A stretch of DNA of 64,000 nt from Acidobacteriota bacterium (GCA_003225055.1 QIAU01000129.1:1-64000); one strand, 5' to 3'; shown: positions 31,217 to 41,662, counted from the stretch's first letter. Notes: a model not told the origin generated them from the letters alone. Made by a program: numbers and translations.

Positions 31217-32734
31217 ATGACTTTCCAGCAGATTCTGGACGGGGCAGAAGTCCTGTTTCAGAGAGGCAACCCAGGGGTTACCGGGTTGGAATATGATTCC
31301 CGGCGCGTGAAGCGGGGGGATGTGTTTCTCGCCATGCGCGGCGAGACCACTGACGGCAACCAGTACATCGATAAGGCGATTGCGGCAGGCGCGTTTGCAA
31401 TCGTGTCGGACTCGGAAAGCGAAGCGCCGCGCGAAGGGGTAGCCTGGGCGCAGGTGCCGCACGGACGTCGAGCCTTGGCGCGTCTGAGCGCCAACTATTT
31501 CAGGCGTCCGGCCGAGAAGCTTGCCATTACCGGTGTTACGGGCACCAATGGCAAGAGCACGACCACCTTCTTGGCGGAATCGATCCTAACGGCGGCGGGT
31601 CGTAAGAGCGCTCTGATCGGCACTATCGAATACCACGTTGCCGGCCAGATCCTTTCCGCTCCGCATACCACTCCGGAAGCACTTGAGTTGAACCGGATGC
31701 TGCGCGACGCGCTCGGGCACGGTGCAACCGAGGCCGTGATGGAAGTGTCGTCGCATGCGCTCGCCCAGCAGCGGGTGTTCGGAGTGCCTTTCGACGTGGC
31801 TGTCTTTACCAACCTAACGCGCGACCATCTCGATTATCACCCGACCATGGAAGCGTATCTCGCTGCCAAGCAGATCTTATTCACGGGTTGCGGAACCGAG
31901 CCCCCGCGCGCTGCGGTGCTCAATCTGGACGACGCGAGCGGCCAGAGTCTGGTGAAGGTCAGCAAGTCGCGCGGTTCGACCGTGCTCACGTACGGGTGGA
32001 CCGGTGGCGATTTCCATGCCGAAAAGGTCGAGATCACCTCCCGCGGCAGCCGCTTCGATCTTGTAACGCCGGACGAGACGATTCCCATCTGGTCGCCGCT
32101 GGCGGGAAAGGTGAACGTGTATAACATCCTGGCAGCCTCGAGCGCAGCCTACGCTCGCGGCTGTGGGCATCAGGCGATCGAAAACGGCGTCGCAGCGTTA
32201 ACTCGCGTGCCGGGACGCTTCGAACGTGTCGACTGCGGCCAGCCCTTTTCCGTGGTTGTGGATTACGCCCATACTGACGACGCGCTGCGCAACCTGACTT
32301 CGCTGGCTCGAGAATTTGTGTCCCACGCCGGGCGCTCATGCCGCGTGATCACGGTTTTTGGCTGTGGCGGCGATCGGGATCGCGCCAAGCGTCCGCTCAT
32401 GGGAGAAGCGGCGGGACGAGGCAGCGACTTTGTCGTTCTCACCTCCGATAACCCGCGAAGCGAGGACCCGCGCGCCATTATCAACGATGCCCTTGTGGGT
32501 TTGCAGCGTAGCGGAACTAAGTACAGCATTGAGCCCGAGCGCAAGGCCGCGATTCGACTGGCCGTCCGCGAAGCAGCGGCGGGGGATATCGTGCTCATTG
32601 CCGGCAAAGGCCACGAAAAAGTCCAGGTCAGCCGCCAGGGGTCGATCCCGTTCGATGATGTAGAAGTCGCACGCGAGGTTCTGCGCGCAGCAGGCTACGA
32701 ATGCACCGCCTTTGCGGTGGGGAAGTCGACGTGA
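31217..32734 (+). CDS. murE: UDP-MurNAc-tripeptide synthetase MurE
   Basis: A 505-residue Mur ligase adding the third amino acid to UDP-MurNAc-L-Ala-D-Glu. Seen: ATP motif GVTGTNGKSTTT, EVSSHALAQ, TNLTRDHLDYH, VDYAHTDDAL and SDNPRSEDP. The DNPR motif indicates meso-diaminopimelate as substrate. ATG at 31217; a TATAAT at 31203-31208 lies just upstream without a clear -35. The stop TGA overlaps the GTG of murF. Confidence 0.96.
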   Translation: MTFQQILDGAEVLFQRGNPGVTGLEYDSRRVKRGDVFLAMRGETTDGNQYIDKAIAAGAFAIVSDSESEAPREGVAWAQVPHGRRALARLSANYFRRPAEKLAITGVTGTNGKSTTTFLAESILTAAGRKSALIGTIEYHVAGQILSAPHTTPEALELNRMLRDALGHGATEAVMEVSSHALAQQRVFGVPFDVAVFTNLTRDHLDYHPTMEAYLAAKQILFTGCGTEPPRAAVLNLDDASGQSLVKVSKSRGSTVLTYGWTGGDFHAEKVEITSRGSRFDLVTPDETIPIWSPLAGKVNVYNILAASSAAYARGCGHQAIENGVAALTRVPGRFERVDCGQPFSVVVDYAHTDDALRNLTSLAREFVSHAGRSCRVITVFGCGGDRDRAKRPLMGEAAGRGSDFVVLTSDNPRSEDPRAIINDALVGLQRSGTKYSIEPERKAAIRLAVREAAAGDIVLIAGKGHEKVQVSRQGSIPFDDVEVAREVLRAAGYECTAFAVGKST

Positions 32735-34119
32735 AACTTTCTCTGACGAAAGTCGCCGAGTTTGCCGGCGGCACCGGCGACTACGATTCCCAAGCCGTGG
32801 CCCAGGGATACTCCATCGACTCGCGGACAATTCGTTCGGGCGAGCTTTTCTTCGCGGTCAAGGGCGAACGGCTGGACGGGCACGACTTTGTCGAGCAGGC
32901 GCTTAGGCACGATGCGGTCGCGGCGGTGGTGCGCCGAGATCAGCTTGCGCGCTACCCTGCCGGGACCCGCCTTTTGGCAGTAGAGGATCCGTTAGTTGCC
33001 TTGCAGAAGCTAGCGACTTCGGTTCGCCGGTTGTGGGGCAAGCCGCTCATCGGCGTGACCGGGTCGGCAGGTAAGACGACCACGAAGGAAGCCATCGCGC
33101 ACATTCTCTCTACTGGCTACCGCGTGTTGAAGTCCGAAGGCAACTTCAACAACCACTTTGGCCTGCCGCTTATGCTCCTGAAGCTTGAGCCGGAGCACGA
33201 CATGGCGGTCATCGAGATGGGGATGTCGCACCTGGGCGAAATTAAGGCGCTGGCCAAGATCGCTCAGCCCGATACCGGAGTGGTGACCTGCGTGGCGCCG
33301 GTGCACATTGAGTTCTTCGATTCGCTGGCCAGCATTGCTCGCGCTAAGTACGAGCTCATCGAGTCGCTTCCTTCCGGAGGAACCGCCGTGCTCAACGCGG
33401 ACGATGAGTACGTCTCGCAGTTCGGGCGCGACTTCCGAGGTAGGGTTGTGACCTTTGGACTCCAGCCCACAGCCGACGTACGGGCCGAGAGAATTGACCC
33501 GCAAGGCGCTCGGGGCTCGAAGTTCCTGGTCGCGGTTGGCAGTTGCCGCGAGCCAGCCTTTTTGCCGCTTGTAGGCAAGCACAACATCTATAACGCTCTC
33601 GCGGCGGTTGCCGTTGCTCTACAACATGGGTTCTCGCCTTCTGAAGCCGTGGCCGCCCTGGCATCTGTGGCGGCTTCCGATAAACGGGGACAGGTTATCC
33701 AGGTGGGCGACACTACGGTCATCAACGATTGTTACAATTCCAATCCAAAAGCCCTCGATGCGATGGTTGATGCGCTCGCCACCATGCCTGCGAGTCGGCG
33801 GATCGTGGTCGCCGGCGAGATGCTGGAACTCGGATTGGCCGGAGACGAGTTGCATCGGCGCTGCGGGCAACACATGGCCGAGCGCGGCATTGATATTGTG
33901 GTGGGAGTTCGTGGTAAGGCGCAGTGCCTGGTCGAAGCAGCACGCAAACCTGGGACGCGGGCGGAGTTTGTCAGCACGCCCGAAGAGGCTGGCGAATGGC
34001 TGGCCCGGGAGACCCGCAAGGGTGACGTAGTGCTGCTGAAGGCTTCGCGTGGTGTGAAGCTGGAGAGCGCGCTGGAAGCATGGAAAGCATACGGGGCTGC
34101 GGCAGCTCCGAAAGTTTAG
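32731..34119 (+). CDS. murF: UDP-MurNAc-pentapeptide synthetase MurF
   Basis: A 462-residue ligase adding D-Ala-D-Ala. Seen: [22 protein letters not shown] motif [51 protein letters not shown] and the [15 protein letters not shown] motif. GTG at 32731 (GTGA overlap with murE stop, GGGGAAG before it) is preferred over ATG 32701, which lies inside murE. Confidence 0.95.
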   Translation: MKLSLTKVAEFAGGTGDYDSQAVAQGYSIDSRTIRSGELFFAVKGERLDGHDFVEQALRHDAVAAVVRRDQLARYPAGTRLLAVEDPLVALQKLATSVRRLWGKPLIGVTGSAGKTTTKEAIAHILSTGYRVLKSEGNFNNHFGLPLMLLKLEPEHDMAVIEMGMSHLGEIKALAKIAQPDTGVVTCVAPVHIEFFDSLASIARAKYELIESLPSGGTAVLNADDEYVSQFGRDFRGRVVTFGLQPTADVRAERIDPQGARGSKFLVAVGSCREPAFLPLVGKHNIYNALAAVAVALQHGFSPSEAVAALASVAASDKRGQVIQVGDTTVINDCYNSNPKALDAMVDALATMPASRRIVVAGEMLELGLAGDELHRRCGQHMAERGIDIVVGVRGKAQCLVEAARKPGTRAEFVSTPEEAGEWLARETRKGDVVLLKASRGVKLESALEAWKAYGAAAAPKV

Positions 34120-34139
34120 GATTCGGAACCGGAGGCGGA

Positions 34140-35273
34140 TTGCTCTATTGGCTCTTGTATCTGAAGCTATTCCGTTATTTCCCGCCGTTCCGCATTTTCC
34201 GTTATCTCACCTTTCGCACCGCATTCGCCAGTTTGACCGCGCTATTTACCGGACTCATCATCGGCCCTCTCGTCATTGACCGGCTGCGCGAATTCCAGAT
34301 TGGCCAGTACATCCGAGAGGAAGGGCCAAAAGCCCATCAGAAGAAAGCCGGAACGCCCACGATGGGAGGCTTGCTGATTGCCATTGCTATCGTTGTGCCT
34401 ACGTTGTTATGGGCAGACCTCGGCAATCGTTTTGTCTGGATCGCGGTGCTTTCTACGTGCGCTTTTGCGGCCATTGGATTTGCCGATGATTACCTGAAGA
34501 CGGTTCACCGCCGCAACCTGGGGCTTACGGGAAGGAGCAAGCTGACCCTGCAGATCCTGGCCAGCATCCTGGTCGCCATACTCCTGATTGCGATGCAGGC
34601 CAGGGGACTGTATTCCACCAAGCTGATCGTGCCCTTCTTCAAGCAGTTCCGTCCTGACCTGGTGGTCGCATCCTGGCTCGGCTCGCCGCACGTGTGGCCG
34701 CTGGCTTTTGTGCCTTTCATCGTGTTTGTCGTGCTGGTCATTGTGGGTTCAAGCAACGCGGTCAATCTCACCGACGGGCTGGACGGGTTAGCGATTGGCT
34801 GCACCGTGATTGCCGCGGGCGCGCTGTCGGTGCTGACTTACGTCAGCGGACACGCGGTATTCGCCGGATATCTCGAGCTGCAGCGCATGCCGCAGGTTGG
34901 CGAGCTGACTATTTTCTGTGGAGCGATGGTCGGATCGGCCATCGGGTTTCTCTGGTACAACGCACACCCGGCGGAAGTGTTCATGGGCGACGTGGGCTCG
35001 CTCGCCTTGGGAGGCGCGATTGGCACGGTGGCCGTGATGATCAAGCAGGAGTTGCTTCTGCCTTTCATTGGCGGGATCTTTGTGATGGAGGCGCTGTCGG
35101 TTATTCTGCAGGTGGGGTCGTACAAGCTGCGCAAAAAGCGCATCTTCAAGATGGCGCCGCTACATCATCATTTCGAGCTGTTAGGCTGGTCGGAATCAAA
35201 GATCATCGTGCGGTTCTGGATTGCGTCGCTGGTATTTGCATTGTTCGCGCTGACGACGTTGAAGCTGAGATAG
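34140..35273 (+). CDS. mraY: Phospho-MurNAc-pentapeptide translocase MraY
   Basis: A 377-residue, ten-helix enzyme making lipid I. Seen: [46 protein letters not shown] and [11 protein letters not shown], all MraY signatures with the catalytic Asp residues and His cluster. The reading extends back to ATG 34080 inside murF, but TTG at 34140 follows GGAGG at the right distance and starts the first helix, so it is taken as start, 20 bases after murF. Confidence 0.94.
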   Translation: MLYWLLYLKLFRYFPPFRIFRYLTFRTAFASLTALFTGLIIGPLVIDRLREFQIGQYIREEGPKAHQKKAGTPTMGGLLIAIAIVVPTLLWADLGNRFVWIAVLSTCAFAAIGFADDYLKTVHRRNLGLTGRSKLTLQILASILVAILLIAMQARGLYSTKLIVPFFKQFRPDLVVASWLGSPHVWPLAFVPFIVFVVLVIVGSSNAVNLTDGLDGLAIGCTVIAAGALSVLTYVSGHAVFAGYLELQRMPQVGELTIFCGAMVGSAIGFLWYNAHPAEVFMGDVGSLALGGAIGTVAVMIKQELLLPFIGGIFVMEALSVILQVGSYKLRKKRIFKMAPLHHHFELLGWSESKIIVRFWIASLVFALFALTTLKLR

Positions 35274-35274
35274 A

Positions 35275-35345
35275 AAATCCACCACGGAGGGGCAGAGGCA
35301 CGGAGCCAATAAGTTGTTGATTTCTGATAGCTGATTTCTGATGGT
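35275..35345. repeat. Spacer repeats after mraY
   Basis: The mraY-murD spacer holds a CCACGGAGGGGCAGAGGCACGGAG-like stretch and a tandem TGATTTCTGATAG/CTGATTTCTGATGG pair. Such low-complexity repeats resemble dispersed intergenic elements; they begin within three bases of the mraY stop. Confidence 0.5.
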
Positions 35346-35367
35346 TTGAGCGCGCTGTTACGCATAT

Positions 35368-36756
35368 ATGGACGTAAACGGCAAACGCGTGCTGGTGGTC
35401 GGCCTCGGCAAGTCAGGCGTGGCCTCGGCTCTGTTCCTCAAAGAACGGGGCGCGCGGGTCAGTGTCTCGGATGCCAAGACTGAAGACGAGCTTCGCGACG
35501 AAATCCCCGTCCTGCTTGACCACGGCATTTCGGTCGAAACCGGAGGACATGGCGAGCGTACTTTCCGAGGGCAGGACCTGATCGTGGTCAGTCCGGGGGT
35601 GCCGGTCGATGCGGCTCCCCTGTTGCAGGCGCGCACTCTGGGGGAAGCGGTCATCGGCGAAATTGAGCTCGCCGCACAGTACCTGCTCGGACCCATCGTT
35701 GCCATCACCGGATCCAACGGCAAAACGACTACGACGACTCTTGCCGGCGAGATCATTGCTGCCGGCGGCAATCCCGCAGTGGTGGGCGGAAATATCGGAA
35801 CTCCGGCCATATCTCTGGTGCCCAGGGCCAAGCCTGAGACGGTCGTAGTTCTTGAAGTCTCCAGCTTTCAGCTTGAAACCATTCACACCTTTCACGCCAA
35901 GGTGGCGGTCGTGCTCAACGTCACGCCCGATCACCTCGACCGGCACCGCACTTTCGAAGTCTACGTGGCGGCCAAGGCGCGTATCTTCGAGAACCAGACG
36001 GGGGATGATTTCGCGGTGCTCAACGCCGACGATCCTACTTGCGTGGCGATGGCGAAGCGGACCCAGGCGCAGGTTTTCTGGTTCAGCCGCAAGAGAGAGG
36101 TAGAGCAGGGCGCATTCACGCGTGATGTCCGCATTTTCTTCCGCAACCGCTATGGCGAACGGGAAATCATGCCGGTCTCCGAGATCCCACTCAAGGGTTC
36201 TCATAACGTGGAGAACGTGCTTGCCGGAATCTCGATCGGCATGCTCATGGGCTCGAAGCCGGAGCAAACCCGTAAGGCGATACGCGAATTCAAGGCCGTG
36301 GAGCACCGGCTGGAGTATGTCGCCAGCATTCGCGGCGTCGACTACTACAACGACTCGAAGGCCACCAATGTGGATGCAACCATCAAGGCTCTGGAATCTT
36401 TTCCCGCCAACATCCATATCATTCTCGGCGGCAAGGATAAGGGCAGCGACTACACCGTCCTCAACCACCTTCTCCGGACTCGCGTCAAACGGGTGTACAC
36501 AATCGGTGCTGCGGCGGCCAAGATCGAATCCGAGATCCAGGGCGCGGCTGAAATCGTTCATGCCGAAACCCTCGATGCCGCGGTGAAGCGCGCTTCGGCC
36601 TTGGCTTCGCCCGGCGAGGTGGTGCTTTTGGCTCCCGCTTGCGCCAGCTTTGACCAGTTCCAGAACTATGAGCATCGCGGGCGGGTGTTCAAGGAAGTGG
36701 TGCACGCGCTGGCAGAGCAGGCTAAGGAACAAGAAACGGTAAAAGGCGACGTGTAG
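35368..36756 (+). CDS. murD: UDP-MurNAc-L-alanine:D-glutamate ligase MurD
   Basis: A 462-residue Mur ligase. Seen: N-terminal Rossmann GLGKSGVASALFL, SPGVP, ATP motif ITGSNGKTTTTT, GGNIGTP, LEVSSFQLETI, NVTPDHLDRH, GSHNVENVLA, HRLEYV, YNDSKATN and LLAPACASFDQF. It catalyses D-Glu addition in the cytoplasm. The TAG stop is followed at once by a 20-base perfect palindrome. Confidence 0.96.
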   Translation: MDVNGKRVLVVGLGKSGVASALFLKERGARVSVSDAKTEDELRDEIPVLLDHGISVETGGHGERTFRGQDLIVVSPGVPVDAAPLLQARTLGEAVIGEIELAAQYLLGPIVAITGSNGKTTTTTLAGEIIAAGGNPAVVGGNIGTPAISLVPRAKPETVVVLEVSSFQLETIHTFHAKVAVVLNVTPDHLDRHRTFEVYVAAKARIFENQTGDDFAVLNADDPTCVAMAKRTQAQVFWFSRKREVEQGAFTRDVRIFFRNRYGEREIMPVSEIPLKGSHNVENVLAGISIGMLMGSKPEQTRKAIREFKAVEHRLEYVASIRGVDYYNDSKATNVDATIKALESFPANIHIILGGKDKGSDYTVLNHLLRTRVKRVYTIGAAAAKIESEIQGAAEIVHAETLDAAVKRASALASPGEVVLLAPACASFDQFQNYEHRGRVFKEVVHALAEQAKEQETVKGDV

Positions 36757-36776
36757 CAATTGCCAATTGGCAATTG
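36757..36776. repeat. 20-base perfect palindrome after murD
   Basis: CAATTGCCAATTGGCAATTG starts on the first base after the murD stop codon and is its own complement. Related AATTGGCAAGTGG sequence follows near 36807-36820. Confidence 0.7.
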
Positions 36777-36874
36777 GAAAAACGCACCAGGAACCAAAGC
36801 TGCAAATTGGCAAGTGGCGCTGGACCATTGAAAATCTCTTCTGGCTCGGTTTCCCCCCGACTATCCCTGCATGC

Positions 36875-37966
36875 ATGGCTAAGCGCGTCAGTGTCGATCG
36901 CTGGCTGTTTGTGGTCACGCTCCTCCTGGTATTCGGCGGACTGGTCATGGTTTTCAGCGCCTCGGCGGTCATGGCCAAGGAGCGCTACGGATCGCCGTAC
37001 ACGTTCTTGATCAAGCAGGCGGCTTGGGCTGCGGCGGGAATCTTATGCATGCTGTTGGGCATGCGGATCGATTACCGGCGCCTGAAACATCCCGCGATTG
37101 TGTTCTCCCTGCTCGGGGGCACGATGTTGATGCTGATCTCGGTCTTCTTTCTGGACCGTGCGCACGGCACCCATCGCTGGATCCACTTTGGATCGTTCTC
37201 GTTCCAGCCGTCCGAAGTGGCCAAGCCCGCGCTCATCCTTTTCCTTGCTTATTTCTTAGAGAGCCGAACTAAAACTATGGATGACTGGCGCAACACGCTG
37301 TTGCCGGCAGTTGCGCCCACGCTGCTGTTCCTCGGCCTGATCGTCTTTCAGCCCGATCTCGGGACAGCCATTGCCTGCGCTGCTATTACAGTATCGATAC
37401 TCTTTATTGCGGGGATGCGCATGCGTTACTTCGGATACGCGTTCCTCGCAGCTATTCCGGCTTTGTACATCCTCATTTTTCACGTGAGCTACCGGCGAGA
37501 TCGCATTCTCGCTTTTCTCAATCCGTATGCTGACCCGCAAGGACGCGGGTTCCACATTATTCAGTCGCTGATCGCGGTGAGCACGGGCGGCGTTACCGGA
37601 CTGGGGCTGATGGAAGGAAAGCAGAAATTGTTCTACCTTCCGGAGCCCCATACCGACTTCATCTACGCAGTGACCGCCGAGGAATTCGGGCTGGTGGGGG
37701 CGATCTTCATGGCTGCGCTATTTGCCGTGTTCCTGTGGCGCGGGCTGCGAACTGCGGCCAGGACCGACGACGTGTTCGGACGTTACCTGGCGGTGGGAAT
37801 AAGCAGCATGATTGTCTTGCAGGCGTTCATCAACATCAGCGTCGTGCTTGGACTGATGCCAACCAAGGGCATCCCTCTGCCCTTTGTCTCCTATGGTGGG
37901 TCTTCGATATTTGTGACGTTGGCGTGCGTCGGGGTTTTGTTGAACATCACCCGGCAGACGGAATAA
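36875..37966 (+). CDS. ftsW: Septal peptidoglycan polymerase FtsW
   Basis: A 363-residue SEDS-family glycosyltransferase with about ten membrane helices; partner of FtsI. Seen: MVFSASAVMAKERYGSPYTF, GTHRWIHFGSFSFQPSEVAK, FQPDLGTA (catalytic Asp), LPEPHTDFIYAVTAEEFGLVG and GIPLPFVSYGGSS. The frame is open to 36767, but ATG at 36875 gives the normal N-terminus; the upstream part is spacer repeat sequence. No strong ribosome-binding site is visible. Confidence 0.94.
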   Translation: MAKRVSVDRWLFVVTLLLVFGGLVMVFSASAVMAKERYGSPYTFLIKQAAWAAAGILCMLLGMRIDYRRLKHPAIVFSLLGGTMLMLISVFFLDRAHGTHRWIHFGSFSFQPSEVAKPALILFLAYFLESRTKTMDDWRNTLLPAVAPTLLFLGLIVFQPDLGTAIACAAITVSILFIAGMRMRYFGYAFLAAIPALYILIFHVSYRRDRILAFLNPYADPQGRGFHIIQSLIAVSTGGVTGLGLMEGKQKLFYLPEPHTDFIYAVTAEEFGLVGAIFMAALFAVFLWRGLRTAARTDDVFGRYLAVGISSMIVLQAFINISVVLGLMPTKGIPLPFVSYGGSSIFVTLACVGVLLNITRQTE

Positions 37967-38051
37967 AGAGAAGAGGTACCGTCCTTACGGGATTCGAGCG
38001 GAATTTTCTGAGTCTTGCCGAACCCTCCGAACTTAACTTAACTTACAACCT

Positions 38052-38792
38052 TCAGTGGACTTCGACGACGCGAGCCAGCGCCGTTTTTAGCTCCTGCGCC
38101 TGGAAACCGAACGGGCCGGGCTTACTCTTGTAGGCGACTCGGCCGGTGGCGTCGATCAGGTAAAGGCGGTCGGGCCAGGCGGTGTACTGACGCTCGGTTG
38201 AGTTGCCGAACTCATCCAGCACGGCAGGAAATTGTATTCCCAGCTTCCGCACGCAGGCGCCAGCAACCAAGGCGCGTTCTTCCTCGCTCTTCGGACTGGC
38301 GAACACTACCTTATCTTTTATGTTGCTCTGCATCTGCCAGACGTCACTGGGATGTGCTTCCGTGATGTAAACAACCAGGAAGGCGACTTGCTTGCCGTAC
38401 TGTTCGTAAAGCCTGTTGAGGGCGGGAACCTCCCGCCGGAACGGCGGTCAGGTATAGCTTCCAAAGACCAGCACGACCGGCTTTCGTTGGCGGGAAAACT
38501 CGGACAACTGTACCTGCGCGCTCTTGTCCAGCTGTACTAAAGAAAAATCAGGAGCCATGTCGCCAACCTGCAGCCTTCCGGCGCGAGCGCGTGTCCACAA
38601 GCTTTCAAATGGGAGCACGAGAAACGCCACCGGACCAGGCAGGCGGGCCATGACTCGGGCAAAAGTTTCGGAACCTTGACGCATGACTCCGAACAGGGCG
38701 CCGCAGGCCAGTACCCATGCGATGAGGAGTGCGACGAATACTTTGATCAGCACTCGCGCCGCAGGCTTCAGCCTGAAAGTGTGGTTCGTCAC
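38052..38792 (-). CDS. Deiodinase-like thioredoxin-fold selenoprotein (in-frame UGA)
   Basis: A single frame of 246 codons is interrupted only by one UGA (38450-38448, codon 115), which falls in FGSYT-UGA-PPFRREV. This is the redox site of the iodothyronine-deiodinase family, where Sec or Cys stands. The family pattern continues unbroken after it: ALNRLYEQYGKQVAFLVVYI then TEAHPSDVWQ, PDRLYLIDATGRVAYKSKPG then PFGF. A membrane helix (VLIKVFVALLIAWVLACGALF) anchors the protein; APDFSLVQL begins the thioredoxin fold. A SECIS-like hairpin follows the UGA. GTG 38792 (GGAAAAG upstream) is favoured over TTG 38816. It lies antisense between ftsW and murG. Its role is likely redox or peroxide chemistry; iodothyronines are improbable substrates. 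Confidence 0.85.
38421..38437 (-). promoter_or_regulatory. Bacterial SECIS-like hairpin
   Basis: On the minus strand, ten bases after the UGA, GGCGGGA-GGT-TCCCGCC forms a perfect 7-bp stem with a GGT loop. The loop begins 17 bases after the UGA and has G in its first positions, fitting the known bacterial SECIS rules (apical loop about 16-37 nt downstream, G early in the loop). An alternative stem CCGCCG/CGGCGG lies right after the UGA. Confidence 0.7.
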
Positions 38793-38981
38793 AAGGTCTT
38801 TTCCAAATATCGACAACAGATAATATGCGCCCCCACAGCAAGGTGACGCGATTATAGGTGGCCGGAAAGGAGGATCAATAATGCGAAAGTATTAGGCGTA
38901 ATTTCCCGGATGATTTCGCCGGTAAAATGGCCGATCGACTCGTTCTAGTCATTTTCGGTCGTTTCCTTTTATAGTCACTGC

Positions 38982-40061
38982 ATGCGAGCCATTCTGGCGG
39001 GGGGTGGGACGGGCGGGCACGTCATTCCGGCGCTGGCAATCGGGCACTGCCTCAAACAGCTGTACGGAACCCAGGTGTTGTTCGTCGGCACGGCGCGGGG
39101 TATCGAAACCCGTCTGGTGCCGAATGCCGGGTTCGCTCTGCGACTGGTGCAGGTTGGAGCTTTGAAGAACGTGAGTCTGGCCATCCGTTTGAAAACCGCT
39201 CTCGACCTTCCGCGAGCAATTTTTGAATCCTCACGCATCATTTCCGAATTCCGGCCGGATGTCATGATCGGGGTGGGTGGTTACGCCTCGGGACCGGCGA
39301 TGCTGGCGGCCGCGTTACATAGCGTGCCGACGGTAGCTTTTGAGCCGAACGTGGTGCCGGGATTCGCCAACCGGCTGGTGGCCCCCATGGTGGCGGCAGC
39401 GGCGGTCCACTTTGAAGAGACCGGTCGATACTTCCGACGATTCCAGGTAACCGGAGTTCCGGTGCGGCGCGCATTTTTTGGTATTGCCGGGAAGAGGACG
39501 GGTGCGCCGCGTCCCACTCTGCTGGTTTTTGGCGGAAGCCAGGGGGCACACGCGATCAATCAGGTCGCGATCGAGTCTCTGGCGGCGCTGCGGGCGCGAG
39601 TCCCGGAACTCTATATCATCCATCAGACCGGCGAGCGCGACTATAATGACGTTCAAGCGGCTTATCTGGCGGCGGGCGGGTGTGCGGAAATCTATCCCTT
39701 CATCGACGACATGCCGGGGATGTTTGCGCGCAGTGACCTGCTGCTGTGCCGGTCCGGAGCGAGCACCGTGGCGGAAGTGATGGCGGCGGGTAAGCCAGCC
39801 CTTTTCGTCCCCTTTCCGCGAGCCGCCGACGATCACCAGAAACGCAACGCGGAATTGCTGGAGCGCGCGGGAGCAGCCGTGATGTTGGAAGAGGCAAGTA
39901 TGAACCGCGAGCGGCTGGTCGAAAGCGTGGGGGCGCTGCTGGGAGATCGGGTACGCTTGGAGAAGATGTCAGTGGCGGCACGGTCGCTAGCCCATCCCGA
40001 TGCGGCCAGGGAGATCGCGGAGATGACGGCGAGATTGGCGGGGGTAGCGCGGAGTTCGTAG
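38982..40061 (+). CDS. murG: UDP-GlcNAc transferase MurG (lipid II synthase)
   Basis: A 359-residue GT28-family enzyme on the inner face of the membrane. Seen: the Gly-rich loop [87 protein letters not shown] and [13 protein letters not shown] at 38982. It is separated from ftsW by the antisense deiodinase-like gene, so it likely has its own promoter (TATAGT near 38971). Confidence 0.96.
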   Translation: MRAILAGGGTGGHVIPALAIGHCLKQLYGTQVLFVGTARGIETRLVPNAGFALRLVQVGALKNVSLAIRLKTALDLPRAIFESSRIISEFRPDVMIGVGGYASGPAMLAAALHSVPTVAFEPNVVPGFANRLVAPMVAAAAVHFEETGRYFRRFQVTGVPVRRAFFGIAGKRTGAPRPTLLVFGGSQGAHAINQVAIESLAALRARVPELYIIHQTGERDYNDVQAAYLAAGGCAEIYPFIDDMPGMFARSDLLLCRSGASTVAEVMAAGKPALFVPFPRAADDHQKRNAELLERAGAAVMLEEASMNRERLVESVGALLGDRVRLEKMSVAARSLAHPDAAREIAEMTARLAGVARSS

Positions 40062-40062
40062 T

Positions 40063-40099
40063 CAGGAGTCAGTCATCCGAAAGCCGCTGCTGACTCCTG
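40063..40099. repeat. Inverted repeat in the murG-murC spacer
   Basis: CAGGAGTCAG (40063-40072) and CTGACTCCTG (40090-40099) are perfect complements, with a further ACTCCTGG copy just after. It fills the 52-base spacer. Confidence 0.65.
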
Positions 40100-40113
40100 A
40101 CTCCTGGATTTCA

Positions 40114-41511
40114 ATGTTTGCAAAGATTCAACGCGTCCACTTTGTGGGCATCGGCGGCATCGGCATGAGTGGCATCGCCGAGGTGCTGCTCAACCTGGGC
40201 TACCAAGTATCGGGTTCTGAGTTGAAAACTTCGCCGGTAACGCAACGGCTGGTCGGCCTCGGGGCGGTTGTCGTTGAGGGGCATAAAGCCGAGAACGTCA
40301 CAGGTTCTGAAGTAGTGGTAACCAGTTCGGCCATTGCTCCGGACAATCCTGAAGTTCTGGAGGCCCGCCGTCTGCATATTCCTGTAATCCCGCGGGCCGA
40401 GATGCTGAGCGAGTTGATGCGCTTGAAGTACGGCGTCGCTATTGCCGGCATGCATGGTAAGACGACGACCACCTCCATGGTGGCTGCGGTTTTGGCTGCG
40501 GGCGGATTGGATCCCACGGTGGTGGTCGGCGGACGCGTAGATGCCATGGGTTCCAACGCACGGCTGGGCAAGTCCCAGTACCTGGTGGCAGAAGCCGATG
40601 AGAGTGACCGGTCATTCCTGAAGCTCTCGCCCATCTTGGCGGTTGTAACCAACATCGACCGCGAACACATGGACTGCTATCGCAACATGCGCGACGTCAA
40701 GCGCACCTTTCTCGATTTCATGGACCGTGTGCCGTTTTACGGAATGGTGGTGGCCTGCAATGACGACCCGATTCTGCGGCGCGTGCTACTCCAGTTGCAG
40801 CGGCGAACCACTACCTATGGCACTCGCCGAGGGTCCGATTTCCGGGTCGCCTTGGGAAAAATTGAGGGGCCCGCGATTGATCACCGCCCGGTAAGCCGGT
40901 TCCACGTTCACTTTCATGAAAAGGACTTGGGCGAATTCAATCTGCACGTACCGGGAGCGCACAATGTTTTGAACGCAACGGCGGCAATCGCGGTCGGGAT
41001 TGGTTTAGATATTTCGGTTGAGCACATTCGTGGCGCGCTGGACAGCTTCCGCGGCGTGGACCGGCGATTCCAATTGCGCGGACAGGCAGCCGGGATAACG
41101 GTCATCGACGATTACGGACATCATCCCACCGAGATCAAGGCGACTCTCGCCGCTGCACGACAGTGTGAGTATCGGAAGATCCATGTCATCTTTCAGCCGC
41201 ACCGCTACACCCGCACGCGATGGTTGATGGAGGAGTTCGCCAGCGCCTTCGCGGACGCCGATTCTGTGGTTGTGCTCGACATCTACGCGGCCAGCGAACA
41301 GCCGATTGCCGGCATTACTGGAGAAGTATTGGCCGGGCGGATTCCGAGGGCAAGGTATGTGCCTTCCTTCGCGGATGCGGCCGACACGCTGGCTGCTCTG
41401 GCGCAAAGTGGAGACATGGTCCTGACGTTGGGGGCCGGCAGCGTGTTTCAGCTGGGACCGATGATCCTGGAAAAGCTCAAGGCCAGACAGACCGCTGCGG
41501 CGCCGTCCTGA
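40114..41511 (+). CDS. murC: UDP-N-acetylmuramate:L-alanine ligase MurC
   Basis: A 465-residue Mur ligase for the first peptide residue. Seen: VHFVGIGGIGMSGIAEVLLNLGY, SGSELKTS, SSAIAPDNPEV, ATP motif GMHGKTTTTSM, EADESDRSFLKLSP, TNIDREHMDCY, GAHNVLNATAA, DDYGHHPTEIKATL and FQPHRYTRT. The spacer behind it holds a strong hairpin. In many relatives murB or ddl comes next; here neither is found. Confidence 0.96.
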   Translation: MFAKIQRVHFVGIGGIGMSGIAEVLLNLGYQVSGSELKTSPVTQRLVGLGAVVVEGHKAENVTGSEVVVTSSAIAPDNPEVLEARRLHIPVIPRAEMLSELMRLKYGVAIAGMHGKTTTTSMVAAVLAAGGLDPTVVVGGRVDAMGSNARLGKSQYLVAEADESDRSFLKLSPILAVVTNIDREHMDCYRNMRDVKRTFLDFMDRVPFYGMVVACNDDPILRRVLLQLQRRTTTYGTRRGSDFRVALGKIEGPAIDHRPVSRFHVHFHEKDLGEFNLHVPGAHNVLNATAAIAVGIGLDISVEHIRGALDSFRGVDRRFQLRGQAAGITVIDDYGHHPTEIKATLAAARQCEYRKIHVIFQPHRYTRTRWLMEEFASAFADADSVVVLDIYAASEQPIAGITGEVLAGRIPRARYVPSFADAADTLAALAQSGDMVLTLGAGSVFQLGPMILEKLKARQTAAAPS

Positions 41512-41522
41512 CGGCCTAGCCG

Positions 41523-41544
41523 GGCTGCGCTCGGCCGCGCAGCC
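41523..41544. repeat. Hairpin after murC
   Basis: GGCTGCGC/GCGCAGCC (8 bp, loop TCGGCC), enclosed by CCTAGC/CCTAGG-type ends. No T-run, so probably a palindromic repeat or RNA-processing site. Confidence 0.5.
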
Positions 41545-41662
41545 GAGGCGGCTGCGCCTAGGTAAATTCTCGAAACCAACCGCTTCTTCCTTCCGTATTA
41601 AACCCATGGTTGACCAAAGGCGACCCTGGCCGTCTAAGAGGGCAGAGGGCGAGCAAAAGGCT

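Noticed and set aside
38421-38450. Deiodinase-like gene as a simple nonsense pseudogene
   Set aside because: The only lesion is a UGA exactly at the Sec/Cys redox position, with intact frame and family pattern on both sides and a well-placed hairpin; a random stop is less likely, though not excluded without the Sec machinery.
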